A stretch of 7,260 bases of DNA from Planctomycetota bacterium (GTDB taxonomy: Bacteria > Planctomycetota > Planctomycetia > Planctomycetales > Planctomycetaceae), in NCBI GenBank assembly GCA_024278285.1, contig JAJRTM010000354.1, positions 1-7,260 on the forward strand. Direction: 5' to 3'. This document shows, in pieces, positions 1 through 6,297 of this stretch; position 1 is the stretch's first letter, and each line of letters begins with the position of its first letter. The position numbers and the translations under genes were made by a program. The notes below the pieces were generated by a model. That model saw nothing but the letters and a program-made list of their open reading frames with translations, had not been told where the DNA came from and ran no database searches.

Positions 1-1
1 A

Positions 2-703
2 ACGGCAAACATTCGCGCCAAACGTGAAGCTAACGACACTTCCGAAGGCCGAATTTTCATTGCCATCAAAGATGACGGCAGTGAAGCTGCATTGGTCGAT
101 TTTCAATGCGAAACCGCACCTGTTGCATCGAATGAAGAATACCTTTCTTTAGGCGAAGCGATGGTTCAGCAATTGCTGAATGGACCAGGCGCAGAATCTC
201 CCGCAGAGCTTCTTGCACAAGATGCACCGGAAAAATCTGGGACAACGCTCCAGCAGGTTCTTGATGAATTGGTCAATAAAATTGCTGAGAAATTTGATGT
301 CGCATTTGTGGCTCGCATGACAGGACCGGTTGGATATTACGTCCATCACGATGGCAAAACCGCTGCCATGATTCAGGCGACTGGCGAAAAAATGAATGCT
401 CCCATTTTGCGAGATGTCGCAATGCACATCGCCGCTTTGAAGCCATCTTTAGCCACCGAAAGCGATGTTGATCCTGCAAAAGTGACCGCAGAGCGTGAGC
501 GGCTTACCGAAGAGGCTCGCGCGACCGGCAAACCCGATAATATTATCGATAAAATTGTCGATGGTCGCATGAAAAACTTCTTCCAGACCGAAGGGGTTTT
601 AACATCCCAGGCTTTTGCCAAGGACGAAACCAAAACCGTTGGTCAAGTTCTGGCTGCAGAGGATCTCGAAGCGAAAGCATTTATCGTTCGTTCCATCGGG
701 TAA
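2..703 (+). CDS. tsf: Elongation factor Ts, 3' part (5' end outside window)
   Basis: EF-Ts is the cytoplasmic nucleotide exchange factor that releases GDP from EF-Tu during translation elongation. The reading frame is open from the first full codon at position 2, so the gene begins upstream; 233 residues are visible and roughly the first 45-50 (the UBA-like N-terminal domain) are missing. The visible start, with [13 protein letters not shown], matches the end of the N-terminal module. It is followed by the core dimerisation domains, with the family-typical stretch [11 protein letters not shown] near 416-460, the helix [19 protein letters not shown] near 529-585, and the C-terminal block [20 protein letters not shown] near 589-650. 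It stops at TAA 701-703. A strong intrinsic terminator follows within 40 bases. pyrH and frr downstream fit the conserved rpsB-tsf-pyrH-frr order, so rpsB is expected just upstream. Identification is firm. Confidence 0.96.
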   Translation, partial: TANIRAKREANDTSEGRIFIAIKDDGSEAALVDFQCETAPVASNEEYLSLGEAMVQQLLNGPGAESPAELLAQDAPEKSGTTLQQVLDELVNKIAEKFDVAFVARMTGPVGYYVHHDGKTAAMIQATGEKMNAPILRDVAMHIAALKPSLATESDVDPAKVTAERERLTEEARATGKPDNIIDKIVDGRMKNFFQTEGVLTSQAFAKDETKTVGQVLAAEDLEAKAFIVRSIG

Positions 704-740
704 TCGATTGAAGCGAATATCTGATTCAATGTAACATGAT

Positions 741-784
741 AAAAACGGGTCGACTGCACAGAATGCCTGTCGGCCCGTTTTTTG
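741..784 (+). terminator. Intrinsic terminator after tsf
   Basis: The arm ACGGGTCGAC (745-754) pairs with GTCGGCCCGT (769-778), giving ten pairs including one G-T wobble around a 14-nt loop. A run of six T (778-783) and then TTTT (785-788) follows. The A-run at 741-745 extends the stem against the T-run, so the structure could also work in the other direction. It starts 37 bases after the tsf stop and should end the tsf transcript before pyrH. Confidence 0.88.
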
Positions 785-860
785 TTTTATCTTAGTATCG
801 CTCGAACAACTACTGTCTGGTTCCATCTGTTTTTTTGGCCAAAGGCCTCTTTCACCATAG

Positions 861-879
861 CCTGGGGCGACGCCCCAGG
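861..879. repeat. Left palindrome of element A
   Basis: CCTGGGGCGACGCCCCAGG is a perfect 9-bp inverted repeat around one base. It is the left partner of the palindrome at 970-988 and is copied in decayed form in element C near 6015-6036. Confidence 0.88.
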
Positions 880-898
880 TAAAATTGTTTGATTACTG

Positions 899-951
899 TT
901 TTTGGCTGAAAGCCATATTCAATGCTTTTGTTTATGGCTTTCAGCCAAAAA
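899..951. repeat. Central 19-bp hairpin of element A
   Basis: TTTTTGGCTGAAAGCCATA (899-917) is perfectly complementary to 933-951 with a 15-nt loop. The arm also holds a smaller palindrome, GGCTGAAAGCC. With T-runs and A-runs at its base, the hairpin is symmetric on both strands. Confidence 0.9.
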
Positions 952-969
952 ATTAACGACTCATCTCTT

Positions 970-988
970 CCTGGGGCGTTGCCCCAGG
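970..988. repeat. Right palindrome of element A
   Basis: CCTGGGGCGTTGCCCCAGG has eight perfect pairs around GTT. Its reverse complement differs from the left palindrome at one base near the loop (G to A), as expected for two halves of one inverted repeat. Confidence 0.88.
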
Positions 989-1067
989 CTATGATGATCA
1001 TGGCCTTCAGCCAAAAAAAGAATATCAAGGATACGACAGTTATTATTCGAGTGCCCCTTAATCAGTT

Positions 1068-1081
1068 GGGAGTAAATGATG
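1068..1081 (+). promoter_or_regulatory. Ribosome binding site deciding the pyrH start
   Basis: GGGAG (1068-1072) lies three bases before ATG 1076 and six before the adjacent in-frame ATG 1079. The second ATG has the better spacing, so it is taken as the start. The site lies only seven bases beyond the outer edge of element A. Confidence 0.6.
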
Positions 1082-1822
1082 GTTGAGCAATCTAAACCGT
1101 TGGCCTACAAACGTGTTCTGCTCAAACTGAGTGGCGAAAGTTTTTGCCGCGACCGTGCGGGTGGAATCAGCATGACTGAAGTGACACGCATTGCAGAAGA
1201 AATTCGCGATGTGGTTGATCAAGGTGTTGAACTGGCAATCGTTTGTGGTGGCGGGAACATATTGCGAGGCAAACAGTTTTCCGAGGGTTCCGATGCCATT
1301 AAAACAGCAACGGCCCACTACATGGGAATGACAGCGACCGTCATCAACGGACTTGCGCTTCAAGATGCGTTGGAACATATTGGTGTCGCGACCCGTCTGC
1401 AAACAGCCATCCGCATGGATAGCGTCGCTGAGCCGTTTATTCGCCGGCGCTGTGTGCGCCATCTGGAAAAAAAACGGGTCGTCATTCTTGTCGGCGGAAC
1501 GGGCAGTCCTTTCGTGACAACCGACACCGCCTCTGCACTGAGAGCACGTGAAATTGAGGCAGACGTCGTGATGAAAGCAACCAAAGTGGACGGCATCTAC
1601 TCAGACGATCCCGAAAAAAATCCACACGCGATCCGCTACGACCGCATCTCATTTCAGGATGTTCTGGCTCAGCGGTTGCAAGTAATGGACGTCCAGGCTT
1701 TTCATCACTGCATGGAACACAACATTCCAATTATGATTTTTGACTTCCAGAAATCAGGAAATATTTTGCGAGCGGTCACAGGAGAACGTGTCGGCAGCAT
1801 CGTCGAAACCACAGTAGAATAA
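1079..1822 (+). CDS. pyrH: UMP kinase (uridylate kinase)
   Basis: PyrH phosphorylates UMP to UDP with ATP in the cytoplasm, a required step of pyrimidine nucleotide synthesis; family members are hexamers controlled by UTP and often GTP. The 247-residue product has the usual length and the amino-acid-kinase fold signatures in order: [11 protein letters not shown] with KLSGE at 16-20, GGGN at 57-60 followed by RG, HYMGM at 80-84, [10 protein letters not shown] at 140-149 and KATKVDG at 166-172 followed by DDP. The MGM site is preceded by His-Tyr, where E. coli has Asp-His; I treat this as ordinary family variation. An alternative ATG lies one codon upstream at 1076. The gene is cut off from tsf by a terminator and element A, and frr follows after 114 bases, so pyrH and frr are probably co-transcribed. 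I see no convincing promoter; one may lie inside element A. Confidence 0.96.
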   Translation: MVEQSKPLAYKRVLLKLSGESFCRDRAGGISMTEVTRIAEEIRDVVDQGVELAIVCGGGNILRGKQFSEGSDAIKTATAHYMGMTATVINGLALQDALEHIGVATRLQTAIRMDSVAEPFIRRRCVRHLEKKRVVILVGGTGSPFVTTDTASALRAREIEADVVMKATKVDGIYSDDPEKNPHAIRYDRISFQDVLAQRLQVMDVQAFHHCMEHNIPIMIFDFQKSGNILRAVTGERVGSIVETTVE

Positions 1823-1936
1823 AGCCGCTGGTTAGTTGCGATCAAGCCTGTCTGCACATTACGATTATGTTAAAGTACATATTCAGCGAACTGTTGGATC
1901 AGCCTGCTTCTACAAATTTCAGAAAAGAGAACTCTC

Positions 1937-2497
1937 ATGGAACGCGATGAAATTATTCTTGATTGTGAAGAACGCATGGAAAAAGCGGCCAGCTTTTTAA
2001 CCGATCAACTCAAAGGATTGCGCACCGGTCGAGCGACGCCCGGTTTGGTCGATTCAATCCGTGTCGATTATTACGGCTCGCCAACTCCGCTGAAACAGTT
2101 GGCGAACATCAGTGTGCCCGAACCACAGCAAATTGTCATTCGTCCGTTCGATGCCCAAGTGATCGGCGAAATTGTCAAAGCGATTCAAGCGAGCGATGTC
2201 GGACTGGCTCCCAATAACGATGGCAAGCTCATCCGCTTAAACATCCCGGCTCTCTCCACAGAAAGACGCAAGCAACTTGCTTCCCGCATGAAGGAATTTG
2301 CCGAAGAAGCCAGAGTTTCCATTCGCAACATCCGCAGAGACGCCAACAAACACGCCGACCAGGGACAAAAAAGCAAACTCTTTTCAGAAGACGAGCGGGA
2401 CGACATCAAAGACGAAGTTCAAAAGCTGACAAAAAAATACGAAGCAAGCGTCAATTCAACAACGACCGCCAAAGAAAAAGATATCATGGATGAATGA
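1937..2497 (+). CDS. frr: Ribosome recycling factor
   Basis: RRF works with EF-G to split the post-termination ribosome complex. The product is 186 residues, the standard length. The N-terminal helix with LRTGRATP (28-35) and the two C-terminal helices with RNIRRD (130-135) form the three-helix bundle of domain I. Domain II lies between, roughly 31-104, including SVPEPQQIVIRPFD. RNIRRD holds the arginine known from E. coli RRF to contact ribosomal RNA. The start ATG 1937 is preceded by a purine-rich AAAAGAGA (1923-1930) as a modest ribosome binding site. The order pyrH-frr is the conserved bacterial arrangement. No clear intrinsic terminator follows the stop at 2495-2497; the hairpins of element B begin about 120 bases downstream. 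Confidence 0.97.
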   Translation: MERDEIILDCEERMEKAASFLTDQLKGLRTGRATPGLVDSIRVDYYGSPTPLKQLANISVPEPQQIVIRPFDAQVIGEIVKAIQASDVGLAPNNDGKLIRLNIPALSTERRKQLASRMKEFAEEARVSIRNIRRDANKHADQGQKSKLFSEDERDDIKDEVQKLTKKYEASVNSTTTAKEKDIMDE

Positions 2498-2518
2498 TTG
2501 AAGCTCCCTGCCCGTCAG

Positions 2519-2532
2519 ACCACTTCAGTGGT
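2519..2532. repeat. Small inverted repeat after frr
   Basis: ACCACTTCAGTGGT gives five pairs around a TTCA loop, 22 bases after the frr stop. No T-run follows, so it is not a convincing terminator. The rest of 2498-2615 shows no gene or site that I can support; it is part of the 443-bp gap between frr and the oxidoreductase. Confidence 0.4.
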
Positions 2533-2641
2533 TGGGTACCGCTAAAAGGGCGGATGGGCTCCCAATTCTCTTAAAATATCCTGCCACCTTTGCACAGCAT
2601 TTCGTTGATAAGGTACTAAGGATCGCTCGATATTTGGATGG

Positions 2642-2662
2642 CCCAGACGCATCGCGTCTGGG
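2642..2662. repeat. Left palindrome of element B
   Basis: CCCAGACGC (2642-2650) pairs perfectly with GCGTCTGGG (2654-2662) around ATC. Stem length and loop size are nearly those of the element A palindromes, but the sequence is different. Confidence 0.85.
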
Positions 2663-2676
2663 TGACGCAGTCACAA

Positions 2677-2730
2677 GAGGCCGAGAATGTGATTTACCAA
2701 TATCAATCAACTCCCCACATTCTCGGCTTC
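2677..2730. repeat. Central hairpin of element B
   Basis: GAGGCCGAGAATGTG (2677-2691) pairs with CACATTCTCGGCTTC (2716-2730): fifteen pairs including one G-T, around a 24-nt loop. It occupies the same central place as the 899-951 hairpin of element A. Confidence 0.85.
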
Positions 2731-2744
2731 CTGTTGCGGTGCAA

Positions 2745-2765
2745 CTCAGACACTCCGCGTCTGAG
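2745..2765. repeat. Right palindrome of element B
   Basis: CTCAGAC (2745-2751) pairs with GTCTGAG (2759-2765) around seven bases. It is a diverged inverted partner of 2642-2662 (shared CAGAC and GTCTG cores), with the stem shortened near the loop. Confidence 0.7.
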
Positions 2766-2928
2766 CTATCCCTGTAGCGAATGCGACAGTTATTGTTCGA
2801 ATGACCCTAACGGGGCAATTCTTATTGGTCGAGTCTTGCCAGATGTAACTTGATTGCATGCAAATTTGTTTCTGTTTATGCTGGTACCAATGAATACAAG
2901 GTCATATTCAACGGGTGCCTATCGAAAC

Positions 2929-2943
2929 AGGAACATTATCATG
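2929..2943 (+). promoter_or_regulatory. Ribosome binding site deciding the oxidoreductase start
   Basis: AGGA (2929-2932) lies eight bases before ATG 2941. This supports the start that places the twin-arginine motif at residues 6-7, rather than earlier in-frame starts such as TTG 2854 or ATG 2890. Confidence 0.7.
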
Positions 2944-4383
2944 ACGCAGCTTAATCGCAGAGGTTTTCTTCAAAGTAGTTTGGCAGCCGGGGCTTTTCTG
3001 GCTGGTTCTGGTTCTTCTAAACTTCTTGCAGCTAACGAGGAAATCAATCTGGCAGTGATTGGTCTGGGAGGTCGGGGCGGGGCACATCTTCAGATGTTTC
3101 GTTCGCAAGAGGGTGTCAATATTGCAGGATTGGTTGATCCCGATATCAAACGCCAGCAGGCTTATTTGAAAAAGTTCCCCAAGGCAAAAGCATACGCCGA
3201 TCTGCGTAAAATGCTGGATGACAAAAGTATTGATGCGGTTTCGATCGCAACGTGCAATCACTGGCATTGCCTGGCTGCAATCTGGGCGATGCAAGCCGGG
3301 AAAGATGTTTATGTCGAGAAGCCCCTTTCGCATTCTCAATGGGAAGGTCGACAAGTTGTTCGAGCCGCTCGGAAATATAATCGAATTGTCCAACTCGGCA
3401 CGCAGCAACGCTCTTCGCCGATTCAGTCGGAAATCAAACAGTTCCTGCATCAAGATAAAACCTTGGGGGAAATCAAGTACGTTCAAGTTTGTCGATACGG
3501 CATTCGTGGCCCGATCGGTAAACGGACAACGCCACTGCCGATTCCGAAAGATGTCGATTACAACCTCTGGCTTGGTCCTGCAGAAGAGCAGGTTTTGTAT
3601 CGCGACAAACTTCATTACGACTGGCACTGGGACTGGAATACCGGCTCTGGCGAAATGGGAAACTGGGGCGTGCATGTACTTGACGATGTCCGCAATGTCG
3701 TGTTTCAGGATCAGGTAACATTGCCGACACGAATTGTTGCAGGGGGTGGACGAGTCGCCTGGAACGATGCCGGCAATACGCCAAACGTTCATTTTGCCTA
3801 TTTCGATACCGGAAAGATTCCGACTTATATCGGCTTGAGTAATCTTGCTGCAAAACCTGGCACAAAATCTGGATTAAATTTTCGTGGGGTCACAACAGGG
3901 TACTTTGTGCAATGCGAAGGTGGTTACTACATGGGCAGACGGGGCGGCGGCGATGCTTACGATGCAGCCGGCAAGAAAATCCGCAGCTTCTCAGGAGGAT
4001 CCGGAAATCTGCACGCTCAGAATTTCATCGATGCGATCCGAGCAAACGATTCTTCGCTGTTGAAATCAGAAATAAAAGTCGGTCACGATTCAACCGGCTG
4101 GTGTAACCTGGCAAACATCGGCTTCCGGGCTGGTTCTACTTTTAATCTCGATCAGGCACGAGAAATCAGTTCGGATGACGCCATCTGGAATTCGTTGCTC
4201 TCACAAATGACCAACCTTTTCAAAGCACATGGCTACAGCATGAACGACTCCAAAATCCGCCTCAGCCCAGTTTTGCATCATAACCCGGAAACCGAACAAT
4301 TCACCGGCGAACACGCCTCAGCCGCCAACGCATTTCTGAAAAGAAAATACCGTAAGGGGTTTGAAGTTCCAAGCGAAGTATAA
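2941..4383 (+). CDS. Gfo/Idh/MocA family oxidoreductase, Tat-exported
   Basis: This is a predicted NAD(P)-dependent sugar or cyclitol oxidoreductase of the glucose-fructose oxidoreductase type, probably periplasmic with its cofactor bound before export. The start at 2941 gives 480 residues and a Tat signal peptide: NRRGFLQ (5-11), a hydrophobic Ala/Gly-rich segment to about 26, then a likely cleavage near LLAAN (28-32). The Rossmann domain begins with INLAVIGLGGRGG (35-47), followed by VDPD (65-68), ATCNHWH (103-109) and the conserved EKP (126-128) whose lysine is typical of the family. The C-terminal half carries WHWDWNTGSGEMGNWGVHVLD (228-248), a signature of the large bacterial subfamily abundant in planctomycetes. 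Substrate cannot be assigned from sequence. Element B lies upstream; the BNR_4 gene follows after 72 bases on the same strand, suggesting an operon. Confidence 0.9.
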   Translation: MTQLNRRGFLQSSLAAGAFLAGSGSSKLLAANEEINLAVIGLGGRGGAHLQMFRSQEGVNIAGLVDPDIKRQQAYLKKFPKAKAYADLRKMLDDKSIDAVSIATCNHWHCLAAIWAMQAGKDVYVEKPLSHSQWEGRQVVRAARKYNRIVQLGTQQRSSPIQSEIKQFLHQDKTLGEIKYVQVCRYGIRGPIGKRTTPLPIPKDVDYNLWLGPAEEQVLYRDKLHYDWHWDWNTGSGEMGNWGVHVLDDVRNVVFQDQVTLPTRIVAGGGRVAWNDAGNTPNVHFAYFDTGKIPTYIGLSNLAAKPGTKSGLNFRGVTTGYFVQCEGGYYMGRRGGGDAYDAAGKKIRSFSGGSGNLHAQNFIDAIRANDSSLLKSEIKVGHDSTGWCNLANIGFRAGSTFNLDQAREISSDDAIWNSLLSQMTNLFKAHGYSMNDSKIRLSPVLHHNPETEQFTGEHASAANAFLKRKYRKGFEVPSEV

Positions 4384-4442
4384 GCCAGTTCTGTTGGAGT
4401 AAATTCCCAGAAAAAACAAGATCGCGGGAAAACCATTTTGCC

Positions 4443-4458
4443 AGGAATGTACGTCATG
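4443..4458 (+). promoter_or_regulatory. Ribosome binding site deciding the BNR_4 gene start
   Basis: AGGA (4443-4446) lies nine bases before ATG 4456 and abuts the alternative ATG 4447. The spacing favours 4456, which also gives a compact Sec signal peptide. Confidence 0.6.
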
Positions 4459-5928
4459 AATCGTAGACTTTCTTCACGTTTTCTACTTGCGTCTGTGTTG
4501 CTTTTTATTGCCAGTCATGCAGGATTTGCAGCGCCTCCACAGGCAGGGGAGCATTCATCTGTTGTCACTTTGAACCGCAAAGCCGATGGCTATCGTGGCA
4601 TCTGGTATATGAACCAGCCCTCTGGTGATAAATACGTCTACAAATACAGCGGCGGACTGGGAACCTATTGTGCCAAGCACAAACCGTTTGCTGTTTATTG
4701 CAAGCAGGCTAACAAAACCTTCTTCTGTTATGGCGGAACAACAAAAACCAGCAACCGCCAATTATTGCATATGGTTTCGTACTATGACCACAGCACAAAT
4801 CAGGTGCCACGGCCTACGATTCTTCTCGACAAAAAGACGAATGACGCGCACGATAACCCCGTGATCTCCATCGATGAGAAAGGTTACATCTGGATTTTTT
4901 CCACCTCGCATGGAACGAGCAGGCCTTCGTATATTCATCGAAGCACGCAACCGTATCAGATCGATCAGTTTCAACAGGTTCAGGCTACGTATCTCGATGG
5001 CGAGAAGCGATCTGCGATCACTAATTTTTCCTATATGCAAGCCTGGCACAATCCGGGGCAGGGGTTTATCTGCTTCTTCACGAAATATAAGTACCCGGCA
5101 GCTCGTACAATTTGCTGCATGACCAGCAAAGATGGAGTGAACTGGGGGCAAATGACAAGGCTGGCCACGATCGATCAAGGGCATTATCAGGTGAGTGGGA
5201 TTGGCACAAAGCGAGCCGGTTCGGCTTTTAACTATCACCCCAAAGAAAAAGGCCTCAACTGGCGAACGAATCTTTACTATGTCGAAACACCCGATTTCGG
5301 AAAAACATGGCGTGCAGTTGATGGATCGCCTTTAAGTTTGCCGCTGAACCACGCCGATAACTCCGCCCTCGTTCAGAACTACCAGAAAAAAGGATTGAAC
5401 GTTTATTTGAAAGATGTCTGTTACGACAGCCATGATCGTCCCGTAATTTTGTATCTGACCAGTAAGGGGTATCAGTCTGGGCCAATCAACGATCCTCGTA
5501 CTTTTACCACTGCCCGCTGGAACGGAATGGCGTGGGAAATTCGCCCCGCAATGACATCAGACAACAATTACGATATGGGTTCACTCTGGATTGAAAACGA
5601 TGAAACCTGGCACATTATTGCGCCGACCGAAACCGGTCCCCAGCCTTACAATCCCGGCGGAGAGATTGCGTTTTGGACCAGTCACGATCAGGGGGAAACC
5701 TGGTGCAAGAAAAAACAACTGACCGTAGAGAGCCAGCGGAATCATACTTATGTACGCCGACCGTTAAACGCGCATCCCGGGTTCTTCGCATTCTGGGCCG
5801 ATGGTCATGGACGCAAACCATCGATCTCGAATTTATACTTCAGTGATCATCAAGGCCGCGTTCGCCGTTTGCCCAGCAAAATGAATACAAACTTCGCAAC
5901 GCCGCAATTGGTCAAAACATCGAAATAG
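4456..5928 (+). CDS. Secreted BNR_4 repeat protein (beta-propeller, probable glycan-active enzyme)
   Basis: The 490-residue product begins with a Sec signal peptide: NRRLSSR (2-8), a hydrophobic core LLASVLLFIA (10-19) and likely cleavage after AGFA (22-25). The mature start YRGIWYMNQP (46-55), KYSGGLGTY (63-71), HMVSYYDH (105-112) and NDAHDNP (129-135) are hallmarks of the BNR_4 family as I know it. Three Asp-box motifs mark propeller blades: SKDGVNW (224-230), TPDFGKTW (278-285) and SHDQGETW (409-416). Propellers with such motifs include sialidases and some polysaccharide lyases; a role in binding or cutting a polysaccharide outside the cytoplasm is inferred, and the exact reaction is unknown. 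Several cysteines (72, 82, 91 among them) fit an exported protein. The upstream oxidoreductase is probably in the same operon, and the sialate O-acetylesterase downstream is convergent. No plus-strand terminator is evident after the stop. Confidence 0.88.
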   Translation: MNRRLSSRFLLASVLLFIASHAGFAAPPQAGEHSSVVTLNRKADGYRGIWYMNQPSGDKYVYKYSGGLGTYCAKHKPFAVYCKQANKTFFCYGGTTKTSNRQLLHMVSYYDHSTNQVPRPTILLDKKTNDAHDNPVISIDEKGYIWIFSTSHGTSRPSYIHRSTQPYQIDQFQQVQATYLDGEKRSAITNFSYMQAWHNPGQGFICFFTKYKYPAARTICCMTSKDGVNWGQMTRLATIDQGHYQVSGIGTKRAGSAFNYHPKEKGLNWRTNLYYVETPDFGKTWRAVDGSPLSLPLNHADNSALVQNYQKKGLNVYLKDVCYDSHDRPVILYLTSKGYQSGPINDPRTFTTARWNGMAWEIRPAMTSDNNYDMGSLWIENDETWHIIAPTETGPQPYNPGGEIAFWTSHDQGETWCKKKQLTVESQRNHTYVRRPLNAHPGFFAFWADGHGRKPSISNLYFSDHQGRVRRLPSKMNTNFATPQLVKTSK

Positions 5929-5949
5929 CCTGACCTGCAATCTGCAAAT

Positions 5950-6041
5950 GGATCGCTCGAACAATTACGGTCTGGTTTAACCTGTTTTTTTGCCAAGGGC
6001 CTCTTTCACCATAGCCTAGGGCAACGCCTGGCCTGGTAAAT
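5950..6041. repeat. Element C: decayed left half of element A
   Basis: Positions 5952-6028 align with element A 797-874 with about eight mismatches and one single-base gap, close to 89 percent identity by eye. The match covers the end ATCGCTCGAACAA, the T7 tract and TCTTTCACCATAGCCT. The palindrome is broken (CCTAGGGCAACGCCTGG with an extra GGC) and similarity fades at TAAAT near 6041. The central hairpin and right half are absent. It begins 21 bases after the BNR_4 stop. This is part of the 448-bp gap 5929-6376. Confidence 0.82.
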
Positions 6042-6079
6042 AACCCGGAAGCTGAGGAAGCTGGGAGGGGTTTGCGTCT

Positions 6080-6108
6080 CGAAACTGTTGCGCAATTGAA
6101 CTGTTTCG
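6080..6108. repeat. Inverted repeat downstream of element C
   Basis: CGAAACTGTT (6080-6089) pairs with AACTGTTTCG (6099-6108) at nine of ten positions, with a T-T mismatch, around a 9-nt loop. No T-run follows on the plus strand. Upstream at 6047-6063 is a short direct repeat GGAAGCTG-A-GGAAGCTG. Function unknown. Confidence 0.5.
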
Positions 6109-6113
6109 TGTGC

Positions 6114-6132
6114 CACGGTTCTGTGAGCCGTG
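6114..6132. repeat. Short palindrome CACGGTTC-TGT-GAGCCGTG
   Basis: An eight-pair stem (one T-G) around a TGT loop. Such CACGG/CCGTG palindromes look like dispersed REP-like units. It is not followed by a T-run. From 6133 to 6297 I see no gene, repeat or site that I can support. Confidence 0.5.
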
Positions 6133-6297
6133 CTGCGTTGGAGTGAGAATATCTTGCCAAAATCAAGGTGACTTTATCAGCAAGCCCTAATTAGCCATGG
6201 AAAAGCCAGAACAGAAAGAAATTAATAATTTTCTTCGTGCGAATACTTGATTGTAACAGACTTTAATTTTGGCATTGTGAGCAGCCATGCAGCCAGT

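Larger units (their letters stand above)
791..1061. repeat. Element A: nested-palindrome repeat with terminal inverted repeats (MITE-like)
   Basis: This element of about 270 bp fills most of the 372-bp tsf-pyrH gap. Its ends are inverted copies: CGCTCGAACAACTACTGTC (799-817) matches the reverse complement of 1035-1053 at 15 of 19 positions, and the similarity extends weakly outward to about 791 and 1061. Inside, both halves carry in mirrored order a T7-GGC tract, an AAGGCC block, CATAGCC and a CCTGGGGC palindrome (861-879 and 970-988). A perfect 19-bp hairpin (899-951) sits at the centre. Centres of the end pair (926), palindrome pair (924.5) and central hairpin (925) coincide. No reading frame of note lies inside. 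The layout resembles a non-autonomous transposable element or a large REP/BIME-like unit; a related element lies at 2616-2811 and a half copy at 5950-6041. No transposase is visible in the window and the mobility is inferred. Confidence 0.8.
2616..2811. repeat. Element B: second nested-palindrome repeat with family ends
   Basis: The right end CGACAGTTATTGTTCGAATG (2784-2803) matches element A's right end at 1034-1053 at 18 of 20 positions, and the match continues through CCC and TAA. The left end GGATCGCTCGA (2620-2630) matches the left ends of A and C. The left end lacks the CAACTACTGTC part, so this side looks shortened by a deletion. Inside are three hairpins: left palindrome 2642-2662, central 2677-2730 and right palindrome 2745-2765. 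The left and right palindromes are centred on 2652 and 2755, whose midpoint (2703.5) equals the centre of the central hairpin. The hairpin sequences are unrelated to those of element A, although the layout is the same. No convincing gene lies inside. Confidence 0.72.

Noticed and set aside
791..1061. CRISPR array or tandem repeat as an explanation for element A
   Set aside because: The repeated units are inverted about one centre rather than direct and evenly spaced, and there are no unique spacers between identical direct repeats.
1823..1936. Possible promoter between pyrH and frr (TTGCGA about 17 bases before TTACGA)
   Set aside because: The -10-like hexamer is poor and no terminator separates pyrH from frr, so co-transcription is the simpler reading.
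2532..2777. Open frame of 81 codons between frr and the oxidoreductase
   Set aside because: It begins at a TTG without a ribosome binding site and runs through the left, central and right hairpins of element B. The reading frame is explained by the repeat, and I recognise no protein family.
2638..2853. Overlapping open frame of 71 codons in the same gap
   Set aside because: It lies almost wholly within element B, overlaps the other frame, and has no ribosome binding site or known motif.
2854..2940. Upstream extension of the oxidoreductase from TTG 2854
   Set aside because: It would place 29 unrelated residues before the Tat signal. ATG 2941 has a well-spaced AGGA and puts the twin-arginine motif at the N-terminus.
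2908..3792. Long minus-strand open frame opposite the oxidoreductase
   Set aside because: It is antisense to a clear Gfo/Idh/MocA gene, and its translation shows no family signature. It is a shadow of the coding strand's codon pattern.
6197..6250. Tiny ORF (ATGGAAAAGCCAG..., 17 codons) in the convergent gap
   Set aside because: There is no ribosome binding site, no recognisable product, and the length is expected by chance.
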